Source: DATARR01 sp044868005
GTDB lineage: Bacteria; Acidobacteriota; Thermoanaerobaculia; Multivoradales; UBA5704
Assembly: GCA_044868005.1 (NCBI GenBank)
Contig: JBIOVX010000245.1
Location: 1 to 64,000 of the forward strand
DNA: 64,000 nt
Direction of reading: 5' to 3'
The translations under genes and the position numbers were made by a program. Every line of letters begins with the position of its first letter. The first letter of the stretch is position 1. The notes under the pieces were generated by a model that did not search any database, was not told the DNA's origin, and saw only the letters and a program-made list of their open reading frames with translations. Positions 29,245 to 38,478 of this stretch are shown here, in pieces.

Positions 29245-31089
29245 TTAAGGCAGAGGGACCTGAGGTTTTCCGCCTGATCCATCCCGATCAGGTGAGGGGG
29301 GTATGAAGGGAGGCAGCTCCGCGGGCAGGTCCGACGCTGGCGTGACCACCCCTGAACCGGCTAGTAGGGGATCCAGAGTTGGTTGAGGAGGCGCCGCAGG
29401 GGGTGGTGAAGGCGTCCGGCGCCGGCGCCTGAAGGTGCGGGCCGAGACGGTGATCCACTTCCTCTGCACGGCCTGCCGGTACAAGGTTTCGCAGAGACCC
29501 GCCACCGCCACCTGCTGGCGGATCTCGATTCTTTTCCACCAACGGCCGATGGAACGGAAGATCTGCAAGAGGCCGAGGCCTGCCTTCCTTGCCGAGGCCC
29601 CGCCAAACGTCACAAGAAGGTGAAGCCCGCCGGAGAGCAAGACGAGCCCCACCTGCATCGTCTCATACGGCAGACCCGTCACCTCCCCCACAACTTTCGG
29701 CCACAACCAAGCGAAGAAGACATCGTAGAGCTTGAGGACGATCGGTGTGAGCACCGCCAGGATCGGTTTCACCAAGCCGGCGCGAAGGCCTTTCTTCTTC
29801 GCGTACCGCTCTGCGGCCTCGGCCAGACCGCCGCCGCGAATGTCGATCCGGTTGCGCAGGATCAGCACGTCGTCGTGAAGGCCGAAGACCTTGGGAAACG
29901 CCGCCGCCGCGAGCTCGAAGACCTGCCGGATCACGCCACGGTCGTACCAAGCGTCCTTCGCCACCTCCTCGACCGAGACTTGTGATTCCTTGCGCGTCGC
30001 GAAGAAATGGTCCAACGAGGCAAGGATGCGAAGGTGGCTGGGATATTGCCGGGCAAGCTCTCTCAGCTCGCGCAAGCGCAGAGGCGCCGGTCGGACCTGC
30101 CGGATCCGGTCCAGCAGAAAGTCGACCCGCGCCGCATCCGCCAGTCCGTTGAAGTCGATGCTGTCGGCGTCTCCGTCGAGAGTGAAGTACAGCGGCTGAT
30201 CTTTGACCCACTGCTTGCACTGCCATCTCAGGGTCACCGTCCGCGCGAAGTAGTCGCCGACCAGCAACTGTAGCTGTGAGAAGATCCCTTGACCGCCTCC
30301 GATCAGGCGGGGGTCCAACTCCCAGCGGGTGATCGCGAGTCCATCGAGGGGCGCCCGCAGCCATTCGTGAGCGACAGGCTCGATGGGCACGGGAGAAAAG
30401 CGGCTCAGATCGATGAGCTTCTCGACCTCGGACTGAAATCTCTCGAGCTCCTTCCGCAGCAGAGGCAGGCCGTCGCCTTTCGGCAGGCTTTGAATGCGCA
30501 GCTCGGCATCGCCGTTTCTGAGGTTCACTCGGAAGCAGGCGGCGGCACGCTGCACTGCGGGCTTGGAGATCGACGGGGAGCCCGGTTCGGCCGGCTTCAC
30601 CTCGATCCAATAAGGCCGGCTCACAATCCACTTGAAACGGAGAATCCCTTCCTCCGCCAAGCCGGAGTGATGGACCTCGGCGAGGACGGGCGCTCCGGCT
30701 TTCCAGACGAGCTTGCCGCCGTTGAGCAGGACGGCGGCTTCCTCGCCGAGCTTGCCGCGGATGAAGCCCTGATGCGAGAGGTCGGCGAGGTAGGCCTCGT
30801 CCCCATCCTTGAGACGCCAGAGGAAGACGAGTTGCTTCCCATGGGTCTTGAGCTCATCCAGATAGGCGACGAGAGAGTCCAACCGGAGCGGATGGTCCGT
30901 GGCGCGAATGCAGCGCTTGATCTCCTCGATCTTCGCCGTTAGAGACTTGAATTTTCTGGGTTGGAGCCCAGAGCGCTTCATGAACCGGTGGGCAAACCGT
31001 TGGCTCCTGAAGCTCTTCAGCTCCGCGGCGGCCTCGTCGATCCATTCGTCTTCAATGGGCACGCTGGCGATCCGTGGATCATCGATCAT
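29245..31089 (-). CDS. Hypothetical protein, 614 residues
   Basis: ATG 31089 has TGGAGG 9 bases upstream. No family recognised. Residues 1-400 are soluble with mixed alpha/beta features (AELKSFRSQRFAHRFMKRSG at the start, a helical region with RPAPLRLRELRELARQYPSH). Two hydrophobic segments lie near 440-500 (LVKPILAVLTPIVLKLYDVFF, MQVGLVLLSGGLHLLVTFGG), followed by a basic and Pro-rich tail. The gap to the phosphodiesterase start is 94 bp. Divergent from the SpoIIE-type phosphatase across a dyad-rich region, so a shared signalling role is possible. Confidence 0.75.
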   Translation of the reverse strand: MIDDPRIASVPIEDEWIDEAAAELKSFRSQRFAHRFMKRSGLQPRKFKSLTAKIEEIKRCIRATDHPLRLDSLVAYLDELKTHGKQLVFLWRLKDGDEAYLADLSHQGFIRGKLGEEAAVLLNGGKLVWKAGAPVLAEVHHSGLAEEGILRFKWIVSRPYWIEVKPAEPGSPSISKPAVQRAAACFRVNLRNGDAELRIQSLPKGDGLPLLRKELERFQSEVEKLIDLSRFSPVPIEPVAHEWLRAPLDGLAITRWELDPRLIGGGQGIFSQLQLLVGDYFARTVTLRWQCKQWVKDQPLYFTLDGDADSIDFNGLADAARVDFLLDRIRQVRPAPLRLRELRELARQYPSHLRILASLDHFFATRKESQVSVEEVAKDAWYDRGVIRQVFELAAAAFPKVFGLHDDVLILRNRIDIRGGGLAEAAERYAKKKGLRAGLVKPILAVLTPIVLKLYDVFFAWLWPKVVGEVTGLPYETMQVGLVLLSGGLHLLVTFGGASARKAGLGLLQIFRSIGRWWKRIEIRQQVAVAGLCETLYRQAVQRKWITVSARTFRRRRRTPSPPPAAPPQPTLDPLLAGSGVVTPASDLPAELPPFIPPSPDRDGSGGKPQVPLP

Positions 31090-31115
31090 GGCCTGACCTC
31101 CAGGTCAAGCAGGCA

Positions 31116-31158
31116 ATCGCGTGGTGGATGGCATAAGTAAGTGCCACCACCACGCGAT
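31116..31158. promoter_or_regulatory. Large dyad in the divergent region
   Basis: ATCGCGTGGTGG (31116-31127) and CCACCACGCGAT (31147-31158) are perfect 12-bp arms; inside them GGCA / TGCC pair around TAAGTAAG. The dyad sits 27 bases before one start and 78 before the other, so it could control both divergent genes. Confidence 0.55.
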
Positions 31159-31235
31159 CCGTTTCATGGCTCGGCGCCGCAACCCGTTGCCGCCGAGACC
31201 GTATTCAGGTAAGAGTTCTCTCCCTGGAACCGCTC

Positions 31236-33596
31236 GTGACCACGCGATCTACAAGCTTCCGTGCCCTCGCCGCCCTCGCCCTGGGAGCCTTGGCGCTCGC
31301 CGCCGGCGTCGCCCTGGCGCGGGCCTGGCTGCCTGAGTGGCAGCCGGTGGAGCTGCCGAGCCGGGAGTCTTTCATCAATCGGTACCGCGAGCTCGCTCGG
31401 CGGGCCGGAGTCCGGCTGCCGTCGGAAGAGCCGCGGGTAAACCTCGCCAAGCGAGACGAGGATGTGGAGAAACTCGACGCCGAGGTCGTGGACCGGCTGG
31501 GTCCCAGCCGCGCCGCCGCGGTGGGTGCCGGCCTGCTCGTCGACGTGAAGCAGGAAGGCGTGCCTCCAAAGATCGGGGCTCCAGCGCGAGAGCTCCGGAT
31601 TCGATTCCTCCCTTCCGGAGATCCCGTGATCCTTCGCTGGTCTCATCTGGCGGAGATCTTTGAAGACGAGCTGAAGAAGGAACCTGGACCCTCCGCCGCC
31701 GTGCAGGCCCGCTTCGCGCGGCTTCTCCTGCGGCCCGGCGAGCGCTTCGGTCCGACGAGCCAGAGCGGAGCCGGCGCGATCACCAAGCAGGCGACTGTCG
31801 ACAAGGAGAACAAGGGTGCCTCCTTCAAGAATGCTGACGAGATCGTGGGCCTCACCTACCCGGTCATCGGCAGCGATCCTCCACAGCACGTCGTCGTGAC
31901 TCCACTGCCAGGCGGAGCGTTGAGGGCGATTCGCAAGCCCAGCGATGCCGGCACCGACGACGGCGATAAGGGTTCGCTGATCGCGGCCGTCCTGCTCCGG
32001 GTATTGCCTGTGATGTGCGGAGTTGTGGCGGTGCTCGTGCTGTTCTTCCTGCTGATGGGAAGGCGCCGGATCGATTTCGTGAACGGAGGTCTCCTGGCGG
32101 CCGGCGTTCTCGTCGTGGCGGCCGTTCCCTCCCTCTTCGCCGATCCGAGCTGGATCGGAGCCTTGTCGGTCGTCGGCGCCGCTTTTCTGGCGCTGTGGGT
32201 CTTTCTCGTCTGGTGCACCTCCGAGTCGTACCTGCGCTCGCTGCAGCCGGGCCTGGCGCTGGGCCTGGACACTCTCCGCACCGGCCGCCTCGGACCTCGC
32301 GGCGGTAAGGCGCTGCTCTACGGCGTCGCCGCGGGAGCGTTCCTCGCCGGCCTGCGGCTCGCGGCGCTGGCGCTCGCCTCGCATCTCCCGCGTGCCTGGC
32401 CGGAGAACGACAGCTTCCGGCTCCCCATCTTCGGCGTGCAGAGTCCGTTGAATTACGGCGTCATCCTCGCCGCCAGCGCCGCCCTGGCGATAGGGCTCGC
32501 GTCTCGGTTCCTGCCGGCGCGCTCGGTACCTTGGGCGGCGGCGATGGGCGCCGGGCTCGCCTTTCCCTTCGTCTCCTGCGAGCCTGCCTGGCTGGCCGCG
32601 GCCGCGGGCCTGGCTGCCGGCGGCATTCTCGTCTTCCTTTGCCTTCAATCCGGCCTGGCCGCCGCTCTCGCCGCTGGGCTTTCGGCGTTCCTGCTCCAGG
32701 CGGCGGCCTTCTCCGGGCTGCACCTGAGTTGGCTCCCCATCTCCTTCGCCTTCGCGGCGGGAATCCCGGCCCTCTTCCTGGCGCTGGGATTCGTCGGTCT
32801 CAGCCGTCCGCCGCAGGCAGAGCTCGAGCGCATCAAACCGCCCGCCTTCATGAAGCGCCTCGAAGAGGAGCAGCGCGTGCGCTACGAGATGGATCTCCTC
32901 GCCCGCATGCAGCGCAACCTGCTGCCGGCCAAGCTCCCGGAGATCGCCGGCTGGGAGATCGCGGCCCGCTCCCTGCTGGCGACCGAGGCCGGCGGCGACC
33001 TCTACGATTTCCTGCAGGATGAGAAAGGGAATCTGTGGATCGCCGCCGGCGACGTGGCCGGCCACGGCTACTCCTGCTCCATCGCGCAGGCGATGACCTC
33101 CGCCGCCCTGGCCAGCCTGATCGGCGCGGAGAAGACTCCCTCCGTAGTCCTGGAAGGAGCGGACCGCGTCATCCGGCGGGCCTCGCAGCGGAACTTCACC
33201 TCGCTGGCGCTGGTGCGGCTCGATCCCCGCACCGGCGAGGCGCTGATGAGCAACGCCGGCCATCCCTTCCCGCTGCTCCTGCTGGGAGCCGCCGGCGTCG
33301 AGGAGATCGACTTACCCGGATTGCCGCTCGGTCAGGGTCCGCCCCGCACCTACGCCGATCTGCCCTTCGAGATCCCACCGGGCAGCAGCCTCGTCTTCTG
33401 CTCGGACGGGCTCTTCGAGGCCGCGGACGCGCGGGAGAACCTCTACGGCTACGAGCACCCGCGGGAGCTCCTCCGTGCCCTCGGCGACCGTCCCGCCGCC
33501 GAGATCCTGGAAGCCCTCTTCACCGATTGGCGCCGCCACTTGGGCGGACAGGAGCACCAGGACGACACGACGGTGGTGGTGGTGAAGCGGATGTGA
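31236..33596 (+). CDS. Membrane SpoIIE-type (PP2C) Ser/Thr phosphatase
   Basis: 786 residues from GTG 31236; no strong ribosome site. Helix at 8-28, an extracytoplasmic region to about 245, then roughly nine membrane helices to about 520, and a C-terminal SpoIIE/PP2C domain: LLPAKLPEIAGWEIAARS, EAGGDLYDFL, IAAGDVAGHGYSCSIA, FCSDGLFEAAD, QDDTTVVVVKR. All metal-binding aspartates are present. Probably a sensor phosphatase acting on an anti-sigma antagonist or on kinase targets. It ends 6 bases from the convergent giant kinase gene. Confidence 0.9.
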   Translation: MTTRSTSFRALAALALGALALAAGVALARAWLPEWQPVELPSRESFINRYRELARRAGVRLPSEEPRVNLAKRDEDVEKLDAEVVDRLGPSRAAAVGAGLLVDVKQEGVPPKIGAPARELRIRFLPSGDPVILRWSHLAEIFEDELKKEPGPSAAVQARFARLLLRPGERFGPTSQSGAGAITKQATVDKENKGASFKNADEIVGLTYPVIGSDPPQHVVVTPLPGGALRAIRKPSDAGTDDGDKGSLIAAVLLRVLPVMCGVVAVLVLFFLLMGRRRIDFVNGGLLAAGVLVVAAVPSLFADPSWIGALSVVGAAFLALWVFLVWCTSESYLRSLQPGLALGLDTLRTGRLGPRGGKALLYGVAAGAFLAGLRLAALALASHLPRAWPENDSFRLPIFGVQSPLNYGVILAASAALAIGLASRFLPARSVPWAAAMGAGLAFPFVSCEPAWLAAAAGLAAGGILVFLCLQSGLAAALAAGLSAFLLQAAAFSGLHLSWLPISFAFAAGIPALFLALGFVGLSRPPQAELERIKPPAFMKRLEEEQRVRYEMDLLARMQRNLLPAKLPEIAGWEIAARSLLATEAGGDLYDFLQDEKGNLWIAAGDVAGHGYSCSIAQAMTSAALASLIGAEKTPSVVLEGADRVIRRASQRNFTSLALVRLDPRTGEALMSNAGHPFPLLLLGAAGVEEIDLPGLPLGQGPPRTYADLPFEIPPGSSLVFCSDGLFEAADARENLYGYEHPRELLRALGDRPAAEILEALFTDWRRHLGGQEHQDDTTVVVVKRM

Positions 33597-33602
33597 GCCG
33601 GC

Positions 33603-36600
33603 TCAGCTCAGCCCGTCAAGCAGCGAGCGAGCCTCCCGCAGATCTCTCGTGTCGAAGCCCTCCGTGAACGTGCCGTAGACTCCTTGCAGTAGCTTTCGCC
33701 CCTCCTCCCGGCGGTCCCGGTGGCGCCAATGCCGGGCGAGGCTCATGGCGGTACGCAGCTCAAGCGAGCGCACTCCCTGCCGTCGCGCGATGGTGAGCGC
33801 CTCCTGAAACGAGAGCTCGATCTCTGCGTCGGGCCCGTTCTGGGAAGCGATCAGTTCGCCGCGAAGGCGGTGGAGCTCGGCGTCGAAGAATACCTGCTCT
33901 CCCTGGCGGGCGAGGGCGATCGCCTCGTCGATTGCGGCCAGACCTTCGGTTGCACAGCCGGTGCGCAGGCAACCTACGGCAAGCAGAGCAAAGAAATGAG
34001 GTACGGCGGTCAGTGAGCCTTTCTGCTTATATTTCGCGATGGCGGCCCGCATCTCGCCGAGGCGAGCGGGATCCTGGCTCCGCTCGAACAGGGACCAAAC
34101 TTGGAAGAAGCGACCTCCGTCCTCCCACAGCGGCAGGGCGTTATCCACTCCCAGGATAAACACCTTCTCTCCCAACTCGCCGACGACTTGAGATTCATCA
34201 AGCAGCGAGAAGACGACAGCCGCGAAGAACTGTGCGAACCCTTGTGTATAGCAAGACAGAGCCTTGTCCCCCTTCTCCAGAGCCTGGCGGCAGTGCAGCG
34301 TGGCTCGATCGGGAAACCCAAGGAGCCAGAGGGCCCAGCCGAGCGTGACCTCGCAGAAAACGTCGGCATCCCGCACGGAGGGGTCTGAGCTCGTGCTCTT
34401 GATGGGATTGGCCATGCCTTCTTCCAGGATCGGTCGTGCCAAGGCGGGCTCACCATGCGAGACCAGGGCGAAGCCCAGCCGGTGACAGGTCGAATTCCGT
34501 ACCGGATCGTCCTCAAACCGAGCCAAGTCATAGGCCTGCTGCCCGAACTCGACCGCCAGGCGTGATTTCCCGCAGACCATGTAAGCGGTGCTCAGCGCCT
34601 GCAGTGCGCGGATGAGCTCCGGCCGGGAGCCGATGCGGTTGCACAGCTCCAAAGACCGCTTGAAGGCAACCTCCACATCCGGTGCCCCGTAACTCACGGA
34701 CCTTCCTCGTGCCACCCCCAGGTTGAGCAGTAGGGCTAACTCCTGCCGATCGCGCTCGATCGATTCCGGCAGCTCGCGCAGTGCCTCGACGGCGCGGGCG
34801 AGATAGTCGGCCGCCTCCCGGAAGGCGAAACTCTGGTGAGCCTCTTGCCCCGCGCGTTGCCAGAAAGGAAAGGCGCGGTCGGGCAGACCTGCCTCCGTAT
34901 AGTGGTGAGCCACCAGCTCCGGATGATTTTCGGCCTTTGCGGGGAAACGGCTTTCCAAGGCTTCCGCGACGCGCCGATGGTGTTTCTGCCGGTCCGACCG
35001 CAGCAGGGAAGCGTAGGCGGCATCCTGGAGGAGCGCGTGCTTGAAGAGATAATGGCATTTCTGGCCGAAGCCGCGCTTGTAGACGATTTCCGCCTCGACC
35101 AGGCGGTCCAGCTCCAACTCCAGGACCGTATCGCTCCAGGGTGAGACCGCATGCAGCAACTCGAAGGAGAACTCCCGCCCGATCACCGACGCGATCTGCG
35201 CCACCTCACGCGCCGTGGCGAGCCGGTCGAGGCGCGCGCGAAGCCAGCCCTCGAGAGTGGCTGGAATCTCCAGCGAGCGTTCCGTCCCGGATCTCTCTTT
35301 CCGGGTCGTGCCGGCCGCTTCGTCCGCTTCCAGAATCATCCGAGTGAGCTCCTCGACGAAGAGAGGCACACCGTCGGTGCGGACGGCGACTTGATCCCGT
35401 AGAGCCGGGTGGAGGTGACGCTCTCCAGTCAACCGCTCGATCATCTGGTACGCCTGCGCGCGGGTGAGCGGGCTCAGGGTCAACCGCACCAGATAGGAAG
35501 GCTCTCCCCAGGGCGGCTGGAATTCCGGCCGGAATGTCATCAAGAGGAGGAGCGAGCTGCCGGGCGCGTGCTCGATGATCAGCCGGACCAGCTCGAGGCT
35601 GGAGGGGTCGGTCCAGTGGAGGTCCTCCATCACCAGCAGCAGAGGTTGCCGCTCGGCGGCTGCGATGAGAATCGCGAGCAGCGCCTCCAGCGTCTTTCGC
35701 CGTCGCGTGTCGGGGCTCAGCGCCGGCGCGACGTAACGATCGTCAGTCGGAATCGACAGCAGCGGCGCGAGCAAGGGCACGAAGTCATCGAGCGGCAGAC
35801 CCGAGAGAGCCTTCTCCAGCCGCGCGAGCTGGGTCGCCGCCGCTTCCTGCTCTGCCATTCCGAGCCACTGGCGCAGCCACTGGAGGACCGCGTAGAAGGC
35901 GCTGCCGGCGTAGAACGGAGAGGCCCAGCTCTCCAGACAGACTGCCGCGTCGTCCTCCATCCGCCGCCGAAGCTCCCAGACGAGCCTGGACTTGCCGAGG
36001 CCGGCCTCACCCGCGACCAGCACTACCTGGCCCCGGCCTTCCCTGGCGAGGGCCCAACGAGTCAACAGCAGGTTGACCTCCTGCTCGCGGGCTACCAGGG
36101 GGGTCAGGATCTTCGCGGTTTCGATCCGGGTGTGGGCCCCGGTGTCGGAGAGAACGCGGTAGGCCCGTAAGGCCTCCGGACTTCCCGGCAAGTAGGCCGG
36201 TTCCAAAGCCTCGCACTGGAGGAACCCTCCGCTGAGCTTGTGGGCCGCCTCACTGATGAGCACGGCGCCGGGAGGGGCGAGCCGGTGCAGAAGCGCAGCG
36301 ACGTGAGGCGTATCTCCCCCGGTGAGATCGACCCCGGCCTCCGCCCCCCGTCGAATCACCATCGACCCCGTGTCGATCCCAATCCTGGCCCGCAGAGACC
36401 CGACCTGGGCTGGGCCGTTGTGCCGGACGTATTCAGCGATTTCCAGAGCGGCGTAGACGGCGCGCCGGACATCGTCCTCGTGCGCCTCGGGATAGCCGAA
36501 CGAGCCCAGGAAGCCCTCGCCGATCGCCGGCCGCAGAAGGCCCCCGAAGCGCTTGAGAATCTCATCCGCAGCCTCCCGCAGCCGGGGGGTGAAGTCGAGA

Positions 36601-37586
36601 AGATCTTCGGGGTCCAGCGGCATCCCGTCGTCACGAACGATCCCGCAGTAGAGGATCGTCATCTGACGGCGCTCGGCCGAGACCTGAGCCGCAGGCGCGA
36701 AAGGGATCTCGAGCACGGTGGCCTCCCCGGCCTCTCGTCTCTCCTCGTCGGCCGGGCCTTGCTTGCGGATGCCAGCCGCGATCGTGGCCAGGGTCGAGGC
36801 GACTTCCCGGGCACTGGCCGGCCGCAGGTGCGGCTGCTTCTCCAAAAGCTGATCGATCAAACAGGAGAGTGGTTCCGGCACCTTCGGGTTGACCGCCCGG
36901 GCCGGCCTCTGCCGGTGGCTGCAGACGCGCCAGAGCGTCGCCGTAAGGCTCGAGCTCAGGAAAGGCGATTGGCCGGTCACCAGCTCGTAGAGCAGAGAGC
37001 CGAGGGAAAACAGATCGGTGCGGTGGTCCACCTCCTGCCCCTGGGCCTGCTCGGGCGACATCGCCCGGCAGGTGCCTATCACGACGCCCGATCCGGTCAA
37101 GTCGGTTTGGGAGAGCTCCAGGTGCTTGGCAATTCCGAAGTCCAGCACTTTGACGTCCCCGGCCGGCGTGAAAATGACGTTCTCGGCCTTGAGGTCACGG
37201 TGGACGATCCCCTTCCCATGGGCTTCGGCAAGCGCTTCAGCGATCTGACGCCCCACGGCAAGAGCGCGAAGGAAATCGAAAGGCCCCTCCCGCAGCAGGC
37301 AATTCAGGGAAGTCCCCTCGACGAGTTCCATGACGATCGCGTCGGTGTCGTCCGACTCCAACCAGTCATAGGTCCGTACAATCGCTGGATGGCTGAGACA
37401 GGCGCTGGCCCGCGCCTCACGGCGGAGCCGTTCACGAGCGCGGGCATCGAGACTCTTGTCCGGAGAGACGAGCTTGATGGCCACCTGGCGGTCGAGGCGC
37501 TCGTCGTATGCGCGATAGACGACGCCCATGCCTCCGGAGCCAAGGCGGTTTTCCAGCCGATAGGGGCCGATCCTCGTCGGTTCCAC
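33603..37586 (-). CDS. Ser/Thr kinase fused to degenerate cyclase domain, AAA ATPase and TPR
   Basis: 1327 residues from GTG 37586 (GGAGG 9 bases upstream). Kinase 1-280: GSGGMGVVY, VAIKL, HRDLKAENV, LDFGIAKH, MSPEQ all intact. Residues 300-480: class III cyclase fold, but the first metal Asp is Gly (TILYCGIV) and GDG is GEG (IGEGFLGSF), so it is likely catalytically dead. Residues 495-800: ATPase with AGEAGLGKSRLVWELR and LLLVMEDLHWTD. The rest is TPR-like. Such fusions are common signalling proteins in Acidobacteria and Myxobacteria. Convergent with a phosphatase that could reverse its action. Confidence 0.92.
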   Translation of the reverse strand: MEPTRIGPYRLENRLGSGGMGVVYRAYDERLDRQVAIKLVSPDKSLDARARERLRREARASACLSHPAIVRTYDWLESDDTDAIVMELVEGTSLNCLLREGPFDFLRALAVGRQIAEALAEAHGKGIVHRDLKAENVIFTPAGDVKVLDFGIAKHLELSQTDLTGSGVVIGTCRAMSPEQAQGQEVDHRTDLFSLGSLLYELVTGQSPFLSSSLTATLWRVCSHRQRPARAVNPKVPEPLSCLIDQLLEKQPHLRPASAREVASTLATIAAGIRKQGPADEERREAGEATVLEIPFAPAAQVSAERRQMTILYCGIVRDDGMPLDPEDLLDFTPRLREAADEILKRFGGLLRPAIGEGFLGSFGYPEAHEDDVRRAVYAALEIAEYVRHNGPAQVGSLRARIGIDTGSMVIRRGAEAGVDLTGGDTPHVAALLHRLAPPGAVLISEAAHKLSGGFLQCEALEPAYLPGSPEALRAYRVLSDTGAHTRIETAKILTPLVAREQEVNLLLTRWALAREGRGQVVLVAGEAGLGKSRLVWELRRRMEDDAAVCLESWASPFYAGSAFYAVLQWLRQWLGMAEQEAAATQLARLEKALSGLPLDDFVPLLAPLLSIPTDDRYVAPALSPDTRRRKTLEALLAILIAAAERQPLLLVMEDLHWTDPSSLELVRLIIEHAPGSSLLLLMTFRPEFQPPWGEPSYLVRLTLSPLTRAQAYQMIERLTGERHLHPALRDQVAVRTDGVPLFVEELTRMILEADEAAGTTRKERSGTERSLEIPATLEGWLRARLDRLATAREVAQIASVIGREFSFELLHAVSPWSDTVLELELDRLVEAEIVYKRGFGQKCHYLFKHALLQDAAYASLLRSDRQKHHRRVAEALESRFPAKAENHPELVAHHYTEAGLPDRAFPFWQRAGQEAHQSFAFREAADYLARAVEALRELPESIERDRQELALLLNLGVARGRSVSYGAPDVEVAFKRSLELCNRIGSRPELIRALQALSTAYMVCGKSRLAVEFGQQAYDLARFEDDPVRNSTCHRLGFALVSHGEPALARPILEEGMANPIKSTSSDPSVRDADVFCEVTLGWALWLLGFPDRATLHCRQALEKGDKALSCYTQGFAQFFAAVVFSLLDESQVVGELGEKVFILGVDNALPLWEDGGRFFQVWSLFERSQDPARLGEMRAAIAKYKQKGSLTAVPHFFALLAVGCLRTGCATEGLAAIDEAIALARQGEQVFFDAELHRLRGELIASQNGPDAEIELSFQEALTIARRQGVRSLELRTAMSLARHWRHRDRREEGRKLLQGVYGTFTEGFDTRDLREARSLLDGLS

Positions 37587-37712
37587 GGAAAGAGACCTCC
37601 ACAGGGGACTGGGGAATTCCAGCCCGCAGACCTTCCTACAAAAACCGTCAAGAACGTTGCGTAACCGAAGTATAACCTAAAGCGGTTGGGGCCGCCATCG
37701 CGGCGATGGTCA

Positions 37713-37808
37713 ATCCTGGATGCGTTGTTCACGGACTGGCGCCGCCACCTGGGCGGGCAGGAGCACCAGGACGACACGACGGTGGTGGTAGTGAAGCGGG
37801 CGGCGTAA
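37713..37808 (+). pseudogene. 3'-terminal fragment of a SpoIIE-type phosphatase gene
   Basis: Encodes ILDALFTDWRRHLGGQEH...VVVVKRAA, almost identical at protein and DNA level to the last 28 residues of the phosphatase at 31236-33596, with a proper stop at 37806-37808. Upstream sequence does not continue the domain. The kinase gene is thus flanked on both sides by the same tail, evidence of a duplication followed by deletion. Confidence 0.8.
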
Positions 37809-37842
37809 GGCCGGCCGAACGATTCGCGGTTCCCTCGAGACT

Positions 37843-37980
37843 ATGAAAGAGGAATATGAGCTCGGCAAGCTGAAGGTCAAGCGGCAGGGGCCCCTTCCAG
37901 CCCCGTCCTCGAAGCTCCCGTGGCGCGGCGGGCGGTGGAGCATGAGGATTGAAGAGGCGGGATGCCGCCTTTCTGCATAA
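37843..37980 (+). pseudogene. Short ORF resembling the N-terminus of a CopG/BrnA-type antitoxin
   Basis: 45 residues starting MKEEYELGKLKVKRQGPLP, the kind of leader seen before ribbon-helix-helix domains in CopG/BrnA-like antitoxins, but the domain itself is missing and the stop is followed at once by the 62-bp array. Probably a truncated remnant; resemblance is from memory of the motif. Confidence 0.35.
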
Positions 37981-38478
37981 CACTCCCGCGCCCCATCATA
38001 GCGATCCCGCGGCTTGTCGTAGCGTTATGCCGGCCCGTCTAGCACTCCCGCGCCCCGTCATAGCGATCCCACGGCGCGTCGTAACGTTACGCTGGCTCGT
38101 CTAGCACTCCCGCGTCCCATCATAGCGATCCCGCGGCACGTCGTAACGGTACGCCGGCTCGCCTAACACTCCCGCCGTCCGTCATAACGATCCCCCGGCA
38201 TGTCGTAGCGTTATGCCGGCTTGTCTAACGATCCCGCGCCCCATCATAGCGATCCCGCGGCTTGTCATAGCGTTATGCCGGCTCGTCTAGCACTCCCGCC
38301 CTCCGTCATAGTGATCCCGCGGCATGTCGTGGCGGTACGCCGGCTCGTCTGACACTCCCGCGCTTCGTCATAGCGATCCCGCCGCTTGTCATAACGCTAT
38401 TGCCGGCCGTCATAGCGCTATAAAAACCGGCGTAGCTGTACCGCGGCCCAGCATAACGTTATGCGAGGCAGCATAACG
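37981..38478. repeat. Array of six 62-bp units, each three 20-21 bp subunits
   Basis: Six copies of exactly 62 bp (37981-38352) then a degenerate tail up to the stop of the AAA ATPase gene. Each unit divides into 21+21+20 bp, sub-consensus CGATCCCGCGGCTTGTCGTAG with variable centre. TAG/TAA ends most subunits, so it is not coding. Unit 4 contains CCGGCAT-11-ATGCCGG. Resembles in scale the 21-bp array at 6893 and the 19-bp array at 63069. Confidence 0.85.

Noticed and set aside
33720..36170. Plus-strand ORFs opposite the giant kinase gene
   Set aside because: No domains and high Arg/Pro; consistent with antisense shadows.
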